From Dyadobacter sp. CY356 (GTDB lineage: Bacteria; Bacteroidota; Bacteroidia; Cytophagales; Spirosomataceae), in NCBI RefSeq assembly GCF_021440195.1, contig NZ_JAJTSZ010000013.1:62001-126000 (forward strand): a stretch of DNA of 64,000 bases. The letters run 5' to 3'. Below the pieces are notes generated by a model. The model worked only from the letters and a program-made list of their open reading frames with translations, did not search any database and had not been told where the DNA came from. A program made the translations under genes and the position numbers. Positions 26,967-36,305 of the stretch are shown here, in pieces (the first letter of the stretch is position 1; every line of letters starts with the position of its first letter).

Positions 26967-27692
26967 ATGCGCAAATTTCCTCAACTCTTCTGTTTTCTGC
27001 TCTTACTAAGTATTCAGGTAAATTCTCAAAGTTTAAATACACTTACTGCACAGGAAAAAAAGGAGGGCTGGAAACTGCTTTTTGATGGTAGGGATTACAA
27101 GGGATGGCATGCCTACGGCGCCAAAGAAGTTGGTCCGGCTTGGATCGTTGAGCAGGGAGCTATTAAACTTAATGTGCCGGAGCGCGCCGGAAATAAAGCA
27201 AAGGGCGGAGGAGATATAGTCATCGATGAAGAAATCAACAGTGATTTTGAATTTAAAGCAGAATGGAAGGTCAGTAAATATGCGAACAGCGGGATATTCT
27301 TTTTTGTTAAGGAACAGCCTCAATACAAAAATATGCACGATACCGGCCTGGAACTTCAGGTAATTGATGACAAGATCTATGAAGGAGCCAAGGAGAATAC
27401 ACACCGCGCCAGTGATTTTTTTAGTGTGGCCAATGCGCGTTTAAGAGAAGGAAACCCGGAAGGCGAGTGGAACCAGATTCATTTTATCGTTAAGAAAAAT
27501 AAACTGACGGTATACCAAAACGGGTTTATGGTTCAGGAACATGACCTGGCAGGAGCGGACTGGAAACAACGTATTGCCAGCAGCGGACTGAAAGCTGCGC
27601 CAATAGCAAAAGGTTCTTTTACCGGAAGAATTGGCTTGCAGGACTGGGGAAGTACGGTTTGGTATCGCAACATTAAACTGAAAAAATTATAA
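26967..27692 (+). CDS. DUF1080 (3-keto-disaccharide hydrolase-like) secreted protein
   Basis: A 241-residue exported protein with a signal peptide (cleavage near VNSQS, residue ~20). The DUF1080 concanavalin-like fold is recognisable from GWKLLFDGRDYKGWHAYGA, FEFKAEWKVSKYANSGIFFF, YKNMHDTGLELQVIDD, EWNQIHFIVKKNKLTVYQNG and GRIGLQDWGSTVWYRNIKLK. Family members bind or cleave carbohydrates; some are 3-keto-glycoside hydrolases. Probably periplasmic. It follows the GH65 gene across a hairpin, so linkage to the maltose module is uncertain. Confidence 0.9.
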   Translation: MRKFPQLFCFLLLLSIQVNSQSLNTLTAQEKKEGWKLLFDGRDYKGWHAYGAKEVGPAWIVEQGAIKLNVPERAGNKAKGGGDIVIDEEINSDFEFKAEWKVSKYANSGIFFFVKEQPQYKNMHDTGLELQVIDDKIYEGAKENTHRASDFFSVANARLREGNPEGEWNQIHFIVKKNKLTVYQNGFMVQEHDLAGADWKQRIASSGLKAAPIAKGSFTGRIGLQDWGSTVWYRNIKLKKL

Positions 27693-27818
27693 GAGATTAG
27701 TAATAAGCTTATTAAAAGAAAAAATTAGATTAATCAACTATAATATGACGGTCAATAAGTAATTTTTGATAATGTTGTTCATTTATAGTACGTTAGTAAT
27801 TGCGCTAGCCCATGGGTC

Positions 27819-30092
27819 ATGATAAGGAAAGTTGTCCGCTCGTTCTTGATCGTTATTCCGATGATGTTTTTGGTGTGTGTAATACAGCCGGCATCAGCGC
27901 AGGATTTTAGTGCTTGCCAAAAACTTCTTAAAGATCTTCTCGTTACTTTCAACCGCTCCTTCGAAGAAAACAATCCGGCTTTGTTGAAAACGCCTGAATA
28001 TCAATACCAGCTGCGGGAGCTTCAAACTGAATTTTTAAAATACGACAAGCAATCTTTTATGCCCTCAGACTCCGTTCAGCGTTTGAACAATGAGGCTGTT
28101 GTGCTGGCATTATCCGGAAGTTATCCCAAAGCACTGCATATTGTAGAATCACTTGAAATGTCGGGTCAGGATGCTCAGCTACAATATAACAGAGGTTTGT
28201 TTAATCTTTTAAGCCGCAAATTTCAGGCTGCCCGAGATGATTTTTCCAATGTTTCCAACCATTCTTATAGTATCGTAAATTCCATTGTAGCTTATGGAAA
28301 AGAGAAAAAATTCTCCGAGGGTTTGAGTTTTGCCCAGGGAAATCAACAAAAAAATTCTGCGGGGAAGTGGAGTTATAATGTAGGTTTGATGTACAAATAT
28401 ACCGGCCTGCTTCCCGAAGCTACCGACGAATTTTCCACTGCTATTCGCCAAAAGGATGAGATCATGGCGTATCGATTACAACGGGGCGATATTTTAATGC
28501 GTACCGGCAATCAGAAAAAAGCAGTCAAGGATTTTGAAAAAGTGGCCCGTAAACATGCCAAGGCTCAGATCCGGTATGCCAATGCGCTGCTATCGCTGAA
28601 CCAGTTTGGAAATGCCAAAGCAGTTTTTGAAAAATATCTTGAAAGCGATGACAAAACATTCCGCGGGGATGCTTATCTGGGTATTGCGCACGCCTTTTAC
28701 GGATTAAATCAGATCAGGGAAGCGCAGCAATATTATCGCCTGGCATCTACATTAAAACGGGAAACACCTGCTTTGTTATCCGGAATCGGTAATACGCATT
28801 TATCAAATCATGATTATCAATCTGCATATAATTCCTTTGACCGCGCCATAAAAAAGGATAGTTCATACCTGCCGGCATATCTGGGAAGGGCCGTTGCGCA
28901 TTATGGTATGAAGCAGTTTGAGCTGACCATGGCAGACTTCAAAAAAGCTGAATCTATTATGGACCCGGACAATAAGTTTTTTGCTGATTTGTTTGTGACG
29001 CGTGGTTTTACACAGTATTATTTAAAAAAATCAAAGGAAGCGCAGGAAGATTTTACAACTGCAATCCGTCTTGATGGTGCACGTTATGAAGCGTTGGCGG
29101 GCATGAGCAGTATCATGATCGACCAGAAAAGATATTCAGAAGCGGGACAGTTTTTGAGCAAGGCACTGAATTACGAACAGAATTACGACCGGATGTGGAG
29201 TAATTATGGAAATCTGCTTCTTCATTTTGACATGTTTAAAAAGAGTTATAACGTGTTTAAAAAAGCCATTTCTCTCAATTCCAAAAATATAAAAGCACAA
29301 AACGGCTGGGGTGTTACGTTGCTTGAAAACGATCAGCTTGACAAATCCATGGTATTGTTTGACAGTTTGATAAAGGAGAATCCGGAGCTGCCCTATTTGT
29401 ATAACAACCGCGGTATCGTGCAGGCATATCTTGGTAACCGTCATGAACAGCGGCGGCAGGTTGAAGATGCGAATGTGCGTTACGAAAATTCGTTTCAGGA
29501 TTTTAAGACGGCCATGGAAGTTGCACCAGCGCGGAAATTCTATAATGTCAACCAGGGAAATGTTTATAAATACTGGCAAAAATATGATGAGGCATCGTTA
29601 AGTTATCAAACTTATCAGGACAAAAGCGCGCTGAATAATACCGCGGTGATGTATGCCGGACAGGAAAGAATGAAAGATGCTAAATATTATCTTGGCGTTG
29701 CGATACAAATTGATTCTTTACACCGTGTGTTTCAATACAATATGAACGTTCTGGTCAAAGGAAAACAAAAAGAAATGATGAAGCTGGTGGCATCGTCAGG
29801 TGATGACGGTCCTTTTGCCGACATTGGTATCAAATACAGTCGTGACGGCTTCGTAACAATTTATCTTTATGATTATGAGTACGATACGCTGGCCTTTAAG
29901 GGGAGACATTATATGCCTTTGCCGGTTGCAGAGTATAAGGAAGATTATTTCATACCGGAATACGATTTCAAATTCTTACCCTATCCTAAACATAAGGATA
30001 TGGTTAAAACAAGGCGGGTCAGATATAAATCTCAGAAAGTGAAAATGCCGGGTAAAAAGGGGAAGAGTGGGACGCAATGCCCTGTTTTTTGA
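27819..30092 (+). CDS. Exported tetratricopeptide-repeat protein
   Basis: A 757-residue protein. A signal peptide ends near PASAQ (residue ~28). From about residue 100 to 650 it is a long array of TPR-like helix pairs, for example LLPEATDEFSTAIRQKDEIM, AYLGRAVAHYGMKQFELTMA, EAQEDFTTAIRLDGARYEAL and SYNVFKKAISLNSKNIKAQN. The C-terminal ~100 residues are basic and non-repetitive with a PVAEYKEDYFIPEYDFKF stretch and a Lys/Gly-rich tail. A protein-interaction scaffold in the periplasm or outer membrane is likely; no enzymatic domain is visible. Single gene. Confidence 0.8.
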   Translation: MIRKVVRSFLIVIPMMFLVCVIQPASAQDFSACQKLLKDLLVTFNRSFEENNPALLKTPEYQYQLRELQTEFLKYDKQSFMPSDSVQRLNNEAVVLALSGSYPKALHIVESLEMSGQDAQLQYNRGLFNLLSRKFQAARDDFSNVSNHSYSIVNSIVAYGKEKKFSEGLSFAQGNQQKNSAGKWSYNVGLMYKYTGLLPEATDEFSTAIRQKDEIMAYRLQRGDILMRTGNQKKAVKDFEKVARKHAKAQIRYANALLSLNQFGNAKAVFEKYLESDDKTFRGDAYLGIAHAFYGLNQIREAQQYYRLASTLKRETPALLSGIGNTHLSNHDYQSAYNSFDRAIKKDSSYLPAYLGRAVAHYGMKQFELTMADFKKAESIMDPDNKFFADLFVTRGFTQYYLKKSKEAQEDFTTAIRLDGARYEALAGMSSIMIDQKRYSEAGQFLSKALNYEQNYDRMWSNYGNLLLHFDMFKKSYNVFKKAISLNSKNIKAQNGWGVTLLENDQLDKSMVLFDSLIKENPELPYLYNNRGIVQAYLGNRHEQRRQVEDANVRYENSFQDFKTAMEVAPARKFYNVNQGNVYKYWQKYDEASLSYQTYQDKSALNNTAVMYAGQERMKDAKYYLGVAIQIDSLHRVFQYNMNVLVKGKQKEMMKLVASSGDDGPFADIGIKYSRDGFVTIYLYDYEYDTLAFKGRHYMPLPVAEYKEDYFIPEYDFKFLPYPKHKDMVKTRRVRYKSQKVKMPGKKGKSGTQCPVF

Positions 30093-30210
30093 CTCAAAGA
30101 CGTCTGGAATCAAACAGATCAACCGGGTGTGTAATAATTTCCACAGTGCTATGCCTCAGTTACCCATTTCGGGATGGAAAGTTGATTTCCTGACTGATTA
30201 TATAAATTAA

Positions 30211-30576
30211 CTACTCATATTCAGGGAAAAGGTTCTTAACCTCGACAAAACTGATGGGTTTGTCAAGAAAATAATCTGCACCGTTCCTTAATGCCTCTTC
30301 GCGAAGGTTGGTCATGGCACTCATCATCACCACTTTTCGGTTATAAAGTTTTCCGCTGTTCTTGATCTGCTCAATTTCGTTAATTCCTTTTCCGTCAGGT
30401 AAATTATTATCAATAAATACCCAATCGGGATTTAACTGATTGATGAAATTAATGCCTTCAAGCAATGTAGTGGCAATTTTAACTGTATCAGGAGTTTTTA
30501 CATTAAGTTGTTTAACCAGAAAATTGCGCATCAATATCCCCAAATCTTTTTCATCCTCTATTATTACAATTTTCAT
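30211..30576 (-). CDS. Single-domain response regulator (receiver only)
   Basis: A 121-residue receiver from the ATG at 30576; a TTG three codons upstream is the alternative. The phosphorylation residues are present: IIEDEKD at the start, Asp in WVFIDNNLPDG, Ser in VMMSAMTN and Lys in FLDKPISF. There is no output domain, so it must act by protein contact or as a phosphate shuttle. No kinase gene is adjacent; the CHASE3 kinase 1.1 kb away (31681-33123) is a possible partner. Confidence 0.88.
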   Translation of the reverse strand: MKIVIIEDEKDLGILMRNFLVKQLNVKTPDTVKIATTLLEGINFINQLNPDWVFIDNNLPDGKGINEIEQIKNSGKLYNRKVVMMSAMTNLREEALRNGADYFLDKPISFVEVKNLFPEYE

Positions 30577-31002
30577 GGTCTCCAATCTAAAATAAACAGT
30601 CAGTAAAGTTTTGGAATTTGCGCTTAGTAGTTTTCAGTTTACAATTGAATAACCTGTATTACTTTTCTAATATTGATAATGTTGAATAGACAATAACCTT
30701 GCCATAATATTCTTACAAATTCAAATCAAAAATCAGCATAGGTTGATTCAAGTGTGGTTTTCGGAAAGCTCTTCCCCATCTTGTAGAACCCCATCCCAAT
30801 TATGTATAGTAGGACTTTTGGTTTTTATAACTTAAATCCCCTTCTTATTTTTTGCTAATTTTAAATTCTTTGTATAATTCGTTGATTTTAAATATTTTAT
30901 CAAAAATATTGATCGATTTGCTGTTCTTGGGTACAAGATTTTAGCTTATATTTATGAGTCATCAATTAATTTTTTTAAACCATCATCTAAAAAAACATTA
31001 TC
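30577..31002. other. Intergenic region between divergent genes
   Basis: About 426 bp of AT-rich sequence between the lone receiver gene (leftward) and the YtxH gene (rightward). A plausible rightward promoter is TTG at 30928-30930 with TATATTTA (7 of 8 to TAnnTTTG) at 30948-30955, 47 bp before the YtxH start. No ORF or structured RNA is obvious elsewhere. Confidence 0.4.
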
Positions 31003-31290
31003 ATGGTAAATAGTAAAGTGTTTTGGGGAATTGTAACAGCTGCGGCTGCGGGTGCTGTGATAGGGTTGCTTTTCGCTCCGGAAGAAGGAACGCAGACTCG
31101 TAAAAAAATCAAGAAAAAAACAAATAGTCTTGCAAGTGAATTGATTGATGCACTTGAAAAAAGCAAACAAAAAGCTGGCGAGACTGCCGAAGATTTGAAA
31201 GAAAAAGGTGAAGAATATAAAAATGAGTTCAAAGACAAAGCAGAAGAAGTTAAAGATGCTGCTGCCGACGAATTCGAAAAATATAACTAA
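31003..31290 (+). CDS. YtxH-domain protein
   Basis: A 95-residue protein. A Gly/Ala-rich hydrophobic segment (FWGIVTAAAAGAVIGLLFAP, residues 7-26) is followed by the EEGTQTRKKIKKK motif characteristic of YtxH, and then a highly charged Lys/Glu amphipathic helix resembling LEA proteins (EDLKEKGEEYKNEFKDKAEE). Family members are general-stress or envelope proteins of unknown mechanism. It has its own terminator and is followed by another small membrane-associated protein. Confidence 0.85.
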   Translation: MVNSKVFWGIVTAAAAGAVIGLLFAPEEGTQTRKKIKKKTNSLASELIDALEKSKQKAGETAEDLKEKGEEYKNEFKDKAEEVKDAAADEFEKYN

Positions 31291-31296
31291 TTAAGG

Positions 31297-31330
31297 TCCG
31301 GGTGATATTAAATATCGCCCGGATTTTTTT
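31297..31330 (+). terminator. Intrinsic terminator after the YtxH gene
   Basis: TCCGGGTGATAT pairs with ATATCGCCCGGA over 12 bp (one U-G wobble in plus-strand RNA) around a 3-nt loop, followed by seven T. Confidence 0.9.
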
Positions 31331-31353
31331 CCATACTTATTACACTTCAACAC

Positions 31354-31674
31354 ATGAATACGAACAACACAAAAAAAGAAAAAGTAGAAGAGTCGTTGCA
31401 TACGGCATCTTCTTACGTAAAGGAACTGTTTAGTGCTACTGCTCCCGGCGGACTGGCAGGTAAAGGTCTTGAATTGGGTGTAGGTGCCGCACTTGCAAAA
31501 ACAGTTTTGAAACGCCTCCCTGTTCCTTTTAATTATATCGCCCCTATCATCGTAGAAAAGGTGATTCTTAAATATGGTGTTGAAGAGGGCCGCGAGGTTT
31601 TATTGAAAGGACTGAGATGGATAAAAAAATCGACTGACGAGAAAATTCCGTTTGAGCCGGTTTTTGATAAATAG
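31354..31674 (+). CDS. Small protein of unknown function
   Basis: A 106-residue protein I do not recognise. It has a charged N-terminus, a Gly/Ala-rich weakly hydrophobic centre (PGGLAGKGLELGVGAALAKT, residues ~33-52) and a second apolar segment VPFNYIAPIIVEKVILKYGV (~58-77), then a basic C-terminus. This suggests a peripheral or short membrane protein. It follows the YtxH gene in the same direction but beyond a terminator, and converges on the CHASE3 kinase gene with only 6 bp between stops. Confidence 0.7.
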   Translation: MNTNNTKKEKVEESLHTASSYVKELFSATAPGGLAGKGLELGVGAALAKTVLKRLPVPFNYIAPIIVEKVILKYGVEEGREVLLKGLRWIKKSTDEKIPFEPVFDK

Positions 31675-31680
31675 AATTTA

Positions 31681-33123
31681 TCAGTTAAGTAAAGATTCTG
31701 ATGGAAGGTATATGTAAAAATTTGCACCATTGCCTTCCATACTTTCTGCAAAGATATAGCCGTTGTGATTTGACACAACGCGTTTGCAGATTGCAAGCCC
31801 AATACCTGTTCCGGCAAATTCATTTTGTCCGTGAAGCCTTTTGAAAATTACAAAAATCTTCTCTGCGAACTCTTTTTTGAATCCAATACCATTGTCGCTG
31901 ACCCTTATCTGGTGAAATTGAATATCACTATGAGAGGGTTTGATTCCAGGAATAATTTCCCCATCAACGAGTCTGTGGGTTATGCGAATAACCGGACGGA
32001 CATTTTCTTTGTGATATTTTAAAGAATTGGAAAGCAGGTTCTGAAAAAGCTGAATCATCTGTGAACCATAACCTTCAATGGTCGGGAGGTTGTCGGAATG
32101 AATTACTGCTTTATTTTCCAGAATCATTTCTGAAAGATTGGATCGGGCGTCGGAAAGGGCAGTATTAAGGTTTATCATCTTCACCTCCGTTCCGGTTTTC
32201 ACAATTCTTGAAAATGACAGCAGATCATTAATGAGTAGCTGCATACGTTGAGCAGATACATCAATTTTACTCAACATGGTAAAAATTTCTTCCGAAAATT
32301 CATTTTGATATTTCGTCATAAGCCGGTCAGAAAATGACCGTATCTTCCTTAACGGTTCCTGCAAATCATGCGAGGCCACATAAGCAAATTGTTCAAGCTC
32401 ACTATTGGAACGGTTCAGGTTTTCAATTTTATTTTCAAGATCAACCCGGTAAAACTTGTTGCGTCTGAGCTCACGATCCAAAAGAACAAAAGCAGAGGAA
32501 AGAAAAACAATAGCCACGAGCATGATTATCCAGTTATATCTGAAAACCTGGGCGGTATAATTTTCCCTGCTCCGTACGCGGTTATACATCAGTTGATCTT
32601 CAACACGCTTCATGCTGACAACCAGTTTTGTCATCGAATCAACTTCTGCATTTCTTCTTTTTGAAAGAACATAAACAATAGCCGGGTTTAAAGAATTACC
32701 TCCGTTTATTAATTTGTTCGTATTAATTTCAAATTGAGTATAATGATCCCGGAACGCACTTAGCCTTTTATGCTGCGCTTTGTTTTCGGCTATTAGCGTA
32801 TCTGTTCTGATCGTAAGTGGAACTATCGTTTTTAATGAGGCAAGAGTTTTGTTTACATATGCGGTATCTTTTAAGGATAAATAGCTATTGGTATGTTGAG
32901 CCGTTTCATAAATTGCGGATGAAAGCTGATGAAGCCCGCTGATAACCCTTTGCGTCTGATTTACCTTTTCGGAATAATTGATCAGTTCCTGGTTAATTTC
33001 GTTGTAACTGTATGATAGAGCGATAATTAGTATCAGCGAAGTGCCGAAGAGAAATCTGGTTATTAAAGAAAGCGAATGCTCGCTAAGTGTACGGTTGAGG
33101 AGATAAAAGGTAGAGAGTTTCAT
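31681..33123 (-). CDS. CHASE3-type sensor histidine kinase
   Basis: A 480-residue kinase. Transmembrane helices at about 21-39 and 198-215 flank a ~155-residue all-helical extracytoplasmic domain of the CHASE3 kind (NYSEKVNQTQRVISGLHQLS). A short linker leads to a HisKA box FAYVASHDLQEPLRKI with phospho-His252 and a HATPase domain (LFQNLLSNSLKYH, VSDNGIGFKKEF, GTGIGLAICKRV). The DHp region is very close to that of the kinase at 36295-37803, so the two are paralogues. No cognate output regulator is adjacent; the lone receiver at 30211 is the nearest candidate. Confidence 0.9.
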   Translation of the reverse strand: MKLSTFYLLNRTLSEHSLSLITRFLFGTSLILIIALSYSYNEINQELINYSEKVNQTQRVISGLHQLSSAIYETAQHTNSYLSLKDTAYVNKTLASLKTIVPLTIRTDTLIAENKAQHKRLSAFRDHYTQFEINTNKLINGGNSLNPAIVYVLSKRRNAEVDSMTKLVVSMKRVEDQLMYNRVRSRENYTAQVFRYNWIIMLVAIVFLSSAFVLLDRELRRNKFYRVDLENKIENLNRSNSELEQFAYVASHDLQEPLRKIRSFSDRLMTKYQNEFSEEIFTMLSKIDVSAQRMQLLINDLLSFSRIVKTGTEVKMINLNTALSDARSNLSEMILENKAVIHSDNLPTIEGYGSQMIQLFQNLLSNSLKYHKENVRPVIRITHRLVDGEIIPGIKPSHSDIQFHQIRVSDNGIGFKKEFAEKIFVIFKRLHGQNEFAGTGIGLAICKRVVSNHNGYIFAESMEGNGANFYIYLPSESLLN

Positions 33124-33374
33124 GAATTAGCGTTGTGAGAAAAATCTACATTTCAAATGAATATACTCAGTCTGTGGAAATAAGTACGCAATATTAGCAA
33201 TTTGCCATTCAGAGTTAAGTAAGTTAGAATAAAGTATAGTAAATTTATAAGATGTATGTAGTTACTCAACAAAGGGACCCTTTTGATGTTAAGTTTCGGA
33301 AATAATCCGAATATTTAAGGTTTCAATGAACGATATCAGTAAAGAGAACTTTTAATAATACAATTAATTGCTAT

Positions 33375-34826
33375 ATGCAAAGACAAACGCAGACGCAACG
33401 ACAAACCCTTAAATATTCTCCTCTTCAGATTCAGATGCTCAATTTGTTGCACCTGACAACTATGGAGCTTGAGCAAAGAATTAAAGAAGAATTAGAGGAA
33501 AATCCTATACTGGAAGAGGGAAAGGAAGATACAGCTTCGGAAGATACAGCGGACGAATTTCAGGATTCTGATGATAGTGGCAGCTCTGGTGAAGACGATT
33601 ATCCATCGGTTCAGGACTATCAGGATTGGGACGAATTCAGAGATGATGATATTCCTGACTATAAAACATATGCTAATAATCAGTCGGCTGATAATGAGCT
33701 ATATACCCGCCCGATGGTTGAGTCTATCGGTTTCAGGGACGATTTAAAACAACAGGTTCATTTTTTACGGTTAGACGAAAGACAACAGCTTGTTGCTGAT
33801 TTTATTCTTGATTCACTGGATGAGGATGGGTTTTTGAGGCGTGAGAGCGAGGTTATCGCGGACGATATTTCTTTTGCAAACAGCATGTTTATCGATACCG
33901 AAGAGGTTGAGATGATGCTCAGAGTTATCCAGCAGCTGGATCCTCCCGGAATAGCTGCCAAAGATTTGCGTGAATGCCTGCTGATTCAGCTTCATCGTAT
34001 TGAAAATCAGGATGAGGTTTGGGGCTGGGCATATAAGATTGTTTCTGATACGTTTGATGAACTGGGTTCGCGCAATTATGACAAAATAATGCGTGTTTTA
34101 AACCTGGATGAAGAATGTTTGAAAAAGGCAATCCAGCTTATCACAACGCTGAATCCAAAACCTGCATCTGGCCTAAGAAATGATTCGCTTGTCAACGAAA
34201 GCATAAAACCGGATTTCATGCTTCGTTATATTGAAGATAGCGAAATTGAGGTTCAGCTTACGTGGGGAAATAGCCCGGCATTGCGTCTGAACAAATTGTT
34301 TACACAAATGGCTGAACAAAAAATTGATAAGGCAACAAATCAGTTTTTGAAAAATAAAATGAATTCTGCCAAATGGTTTATTGATGCCATCAAGCAGCGT
34401 GAAAATACAATGCTCAGTACCTTAAGAGCGATTGTTAAATTGCAGTATGATTATTTCCAAACCGGTGATATCAAAAAACTCCGTCCAATGATCCTTAAAG
34501 ACGTTGCGGAAATAATTGATATGGATATATCGACAGTATCACGCGTTACGACAAATAAATATGTCCAGACTCCTTTCGGTATCGTTCTTTTAAAAGATCT
34601 GTTTACGGAAGGTGTTACAAATGAGGATGGTACGGAAGTTTCAAACCGTGAAATTCAGGAAGCAATCCGTGAAATAACGGCTGCCGAAGATAAGCGTCAT
34701 CCATACAATGATCAGCAAATTACCGACTTATTGTCAGAGAAAGGTTATTCTGTTGCCCGCCGCACTGTAGCTAAATACAGAGAGCAACTAAATATTCCAA
34801 CCGCACGTCTGCGGGTTACCATTTAA
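33375..34826 (+). CDS. rpoN: RNA polymerase sigma-54 factor
   Basis: A 483-residue alternative sigma factor that recognises -24/-12 promoters and needs an AAA+ activator. Region I is the Gln/Leu-rich N-terminus (LKYSPLQIQMLNLLHLTTME). Region II is acidic (EDTASEDTADEFQDSDD). The core-binding and DNA-binding regions follow (LRPMILKDVAEIIDMDISTV, FGIVLLKDLFT) and the protein ends with the RpoN box ARRTVAKYRE. It is first in a four-gene operon: the activator starts 21 nt downstream, then two kinases. Most bacteria do not have rpoN next to its own activator and kinases, so the arrangement is notable. Confidence 0.96.
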   Translation: MQRQTQTQRQTLKYSPLQIQMLNLLHLTTMELEQRIKEELEENPILEEGKEDTASEDTADEFQDSDDSGSSGEDDYPSVQDYQDWDEFRDDDIPDYKTYANNQSADNELYTRPMVESIGFRDDLKQQVHFLRLDERQQLVADFILDSLDEDGFLRRESEVIADDISFANSMFIDTEEVEMMLRVIQQLDPPGIAAKDLRECLLIQLHRIENQDEVWGWAYKIVSDTFDELGSRNYDKIMRVLNLDEECLKKAIQLITTLNPKPASGLRNDSLVNESIKPDFMLRYIEDSEIEVQLTWGNSPALRLNKLFTQMAEQKIDKATNQFLKNKMNSAKWFIDAIKQRENTMLSTLRAIVKLQYDYFQTGDIKKLRPMILKDVAEIIDMDISTVSRVTTNKYVQTPFGIVLLKDLFTEGVTNEDGTEVSNREIQEAIREITAAEDKRHPYNDQQITDLLSEKGYSVARRTVAKYREQLNIPTARLRVTI

Positions 34827-34847
34827 TTAAGAAAGCACTTATTCCAC

Positions 34848-36305
34848 ATGAAAAAAATAGTAGTGGTCGATGATGAAGCGGATATTTGCTTCCTGTTAAA
34901 AAGATTTTTATCAAAGAATGATTTTATTGTTGAAACGGCTTTAACCGGAAAAGACGGGCTTGCGTTAATTGAATCTTTTGAGCCGGATCTGGTTATGACG
35001 GATTTCCGTTTAGGCGATATTACCGGTACAGAACTTCTGAATACGATCAAATCCAAGCGCCCCCATGTGCCGGTTTTGATCATCACGGGTTATTCTGACA
35101 TAAAAATTGCGGTGAACGTTATGAAACTGGGTGCTTATGATTATATCACAAAGCCTCTTTTTCCGGATGAAATATTAGTGACAGTAAAAAAGGCTTTGGC
35201 AGATGCCGAAGCTGAAAGAACAGGAGAAACAGAATTTGTTCCTTCTGGAAATAGCTCAGATGTTGCTTCTCCGAAAGCTGTCCGCAAGACTTCTCATAAA
35301 ATGAAGGCGGGTTATGTAATGGGCCAAAGCGAGGTTTCTGATAATCTTTTCCGCCAGGTTGATCTTGTAGCACCTACCAATTTCAGTGTAATTATTTACG
35401 GGGAAAGTGGTTCTGGTAAGGAGGCTATTGCTCAGGAAATCCATAACAGATCGCGCAGAAAAGATATGCCGTTTGTGGCTATGGATTGCGGTGCTATCTC
35501 AAAAGAACTGGCAGGCAGTGAGCTTTTTGGTCATGAAAAAGGATCTTTTACAGGAGCTTTGCAAACCAAGATCGGTCATTTTGAAATGGCAAACGGAGGT
35601 ACTTTATTTTTGGATGAGGTTTCCAATTTGTCTTATGAAATTCAGGTTGCTTTGCTTCGCGTAGTGCAGGAGCGCAAGATGCGTCGTATTGGTGCTTCAA
35701 AAGAAATTGAACTTGACGTCCGGATCATTGTGGCAAGTAATGAGAAATTGCTTGAAGCAGCCCGAAATGGTAAATTCAGAGAAGATCTTTATTATCGTTT
35801 CAATGAATTTACGATTGAAGTTCCGGCGCTGAGAAACCGTAAGGATGATCTTTTGCTATTTGCAACAACTTTCCTTGATACTACCAACGCTGAATTGTCT
35901 AAAAATGTAAAAGGCTTTTCAGAGGAGGTAATGAAGGATTTTGTTAATTATTCATGGCCGGGTAATTTACGTGAGCTGAAAAATGTCATCAAACGTGCCA
36001 CTTTACTTTCTGACGGGGAATTAATTGAAGAGAAATCGCTTCCTTTTGAGATTGTGAATCATAGCAAACTGAAAGATCTGGACGATGAAATTGCACCTTC
36101 GCCAATTGTTGCGGCACCGGTTATACTTGAACCTGCTGATACAGATGATACGAAACCAAGCCTTAAAACGGTTGCTAACGAAGCTGAATATGATATGATT
36201 ATGCAGGTTTTGAGGGATGTTAATTTTAACAAAAGCAAAGCTGCGCGTTTGTTAAATATCGACCGCAAGACGTTATATAACAAGATGAAACAATTTGATA
36301 TTTAA
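34848..36305 (+). CDS. NtrC-type sigma-54-dependent response regulator
   Basis: A 485-residue activator. The receiver (1-118) has VDDEAD, acceptor Asp52 (LVMTDFRLGD), ITGYSD and Lys102 in YITKPLF. The AAA+ domain (~155-385) has Walker A GESGSGKE at 185-192 and Walker B GGTLFLDEV. The sigma-54 contact loop reads GSFTGA at 232-237 instead of the usual GAFTGA. The Fis-type helix-turn-helix at the end is NKSKAARLLNIDRKTLYNKM. It is co-transcribed with rpoN and overlaps the next kinase gene by 11 bp, so its phosphodonor is likely that kinase. Confidence 0.95.
   Translation: MKKIVVVDDEADICFLLKRFLSKNDFIVETALTGKDGLALIESFEPDLVMTDFRLGDITGTELLNTIKSKRPHVPVLIITGYSDIKIAVNVMKLGAYDYITKPLFPDEILVTVKKALADAEAERTGETEFVPSGNSSDVASPKAVRKTSHKMKAGYVMGQSEVSDNLFRQVDLVAPTNFSVIIYGESGSGKEAIAQEIHNRSRRKDMPFVAMDCGAISKELAGSELFGHEKGSFTGALQTKIGHFEMANGGTLFLDEVSNLSYEIQVALLRVVQERKMRRIGASKEIELDVRIIVASNEKLLEAARNGKFREDLYYRFNEFTIEVPALRNRKDDLLLFATTFLDTTNAELSKNVKGFSEEVMKDFVNYSWPGNLRELKNVIKRATLLSDGELIEEKSLPFEIVNHSKLKDLDDEIAPSPIVAAPVILEPADTDDTKPSLKTVANEAEYDMIMQVLRDVNFNKSKAARLLNIDRKTLYNKMKQFDI

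Noticed and set aside
27701..27714. Palindrome TAATAAGCTTATTA after the DUF1080 gene
   Set aside because: AT-rich palindrome expected by chance at this length; no T tract or second copy.
33294..33310. TTCGGA-AATAA-TCCGAA hairpin upstream of rpoN
   Set aside because: Six-bp stem in AT-rich sequence without T tract or neighbouring promoter; could be chance.
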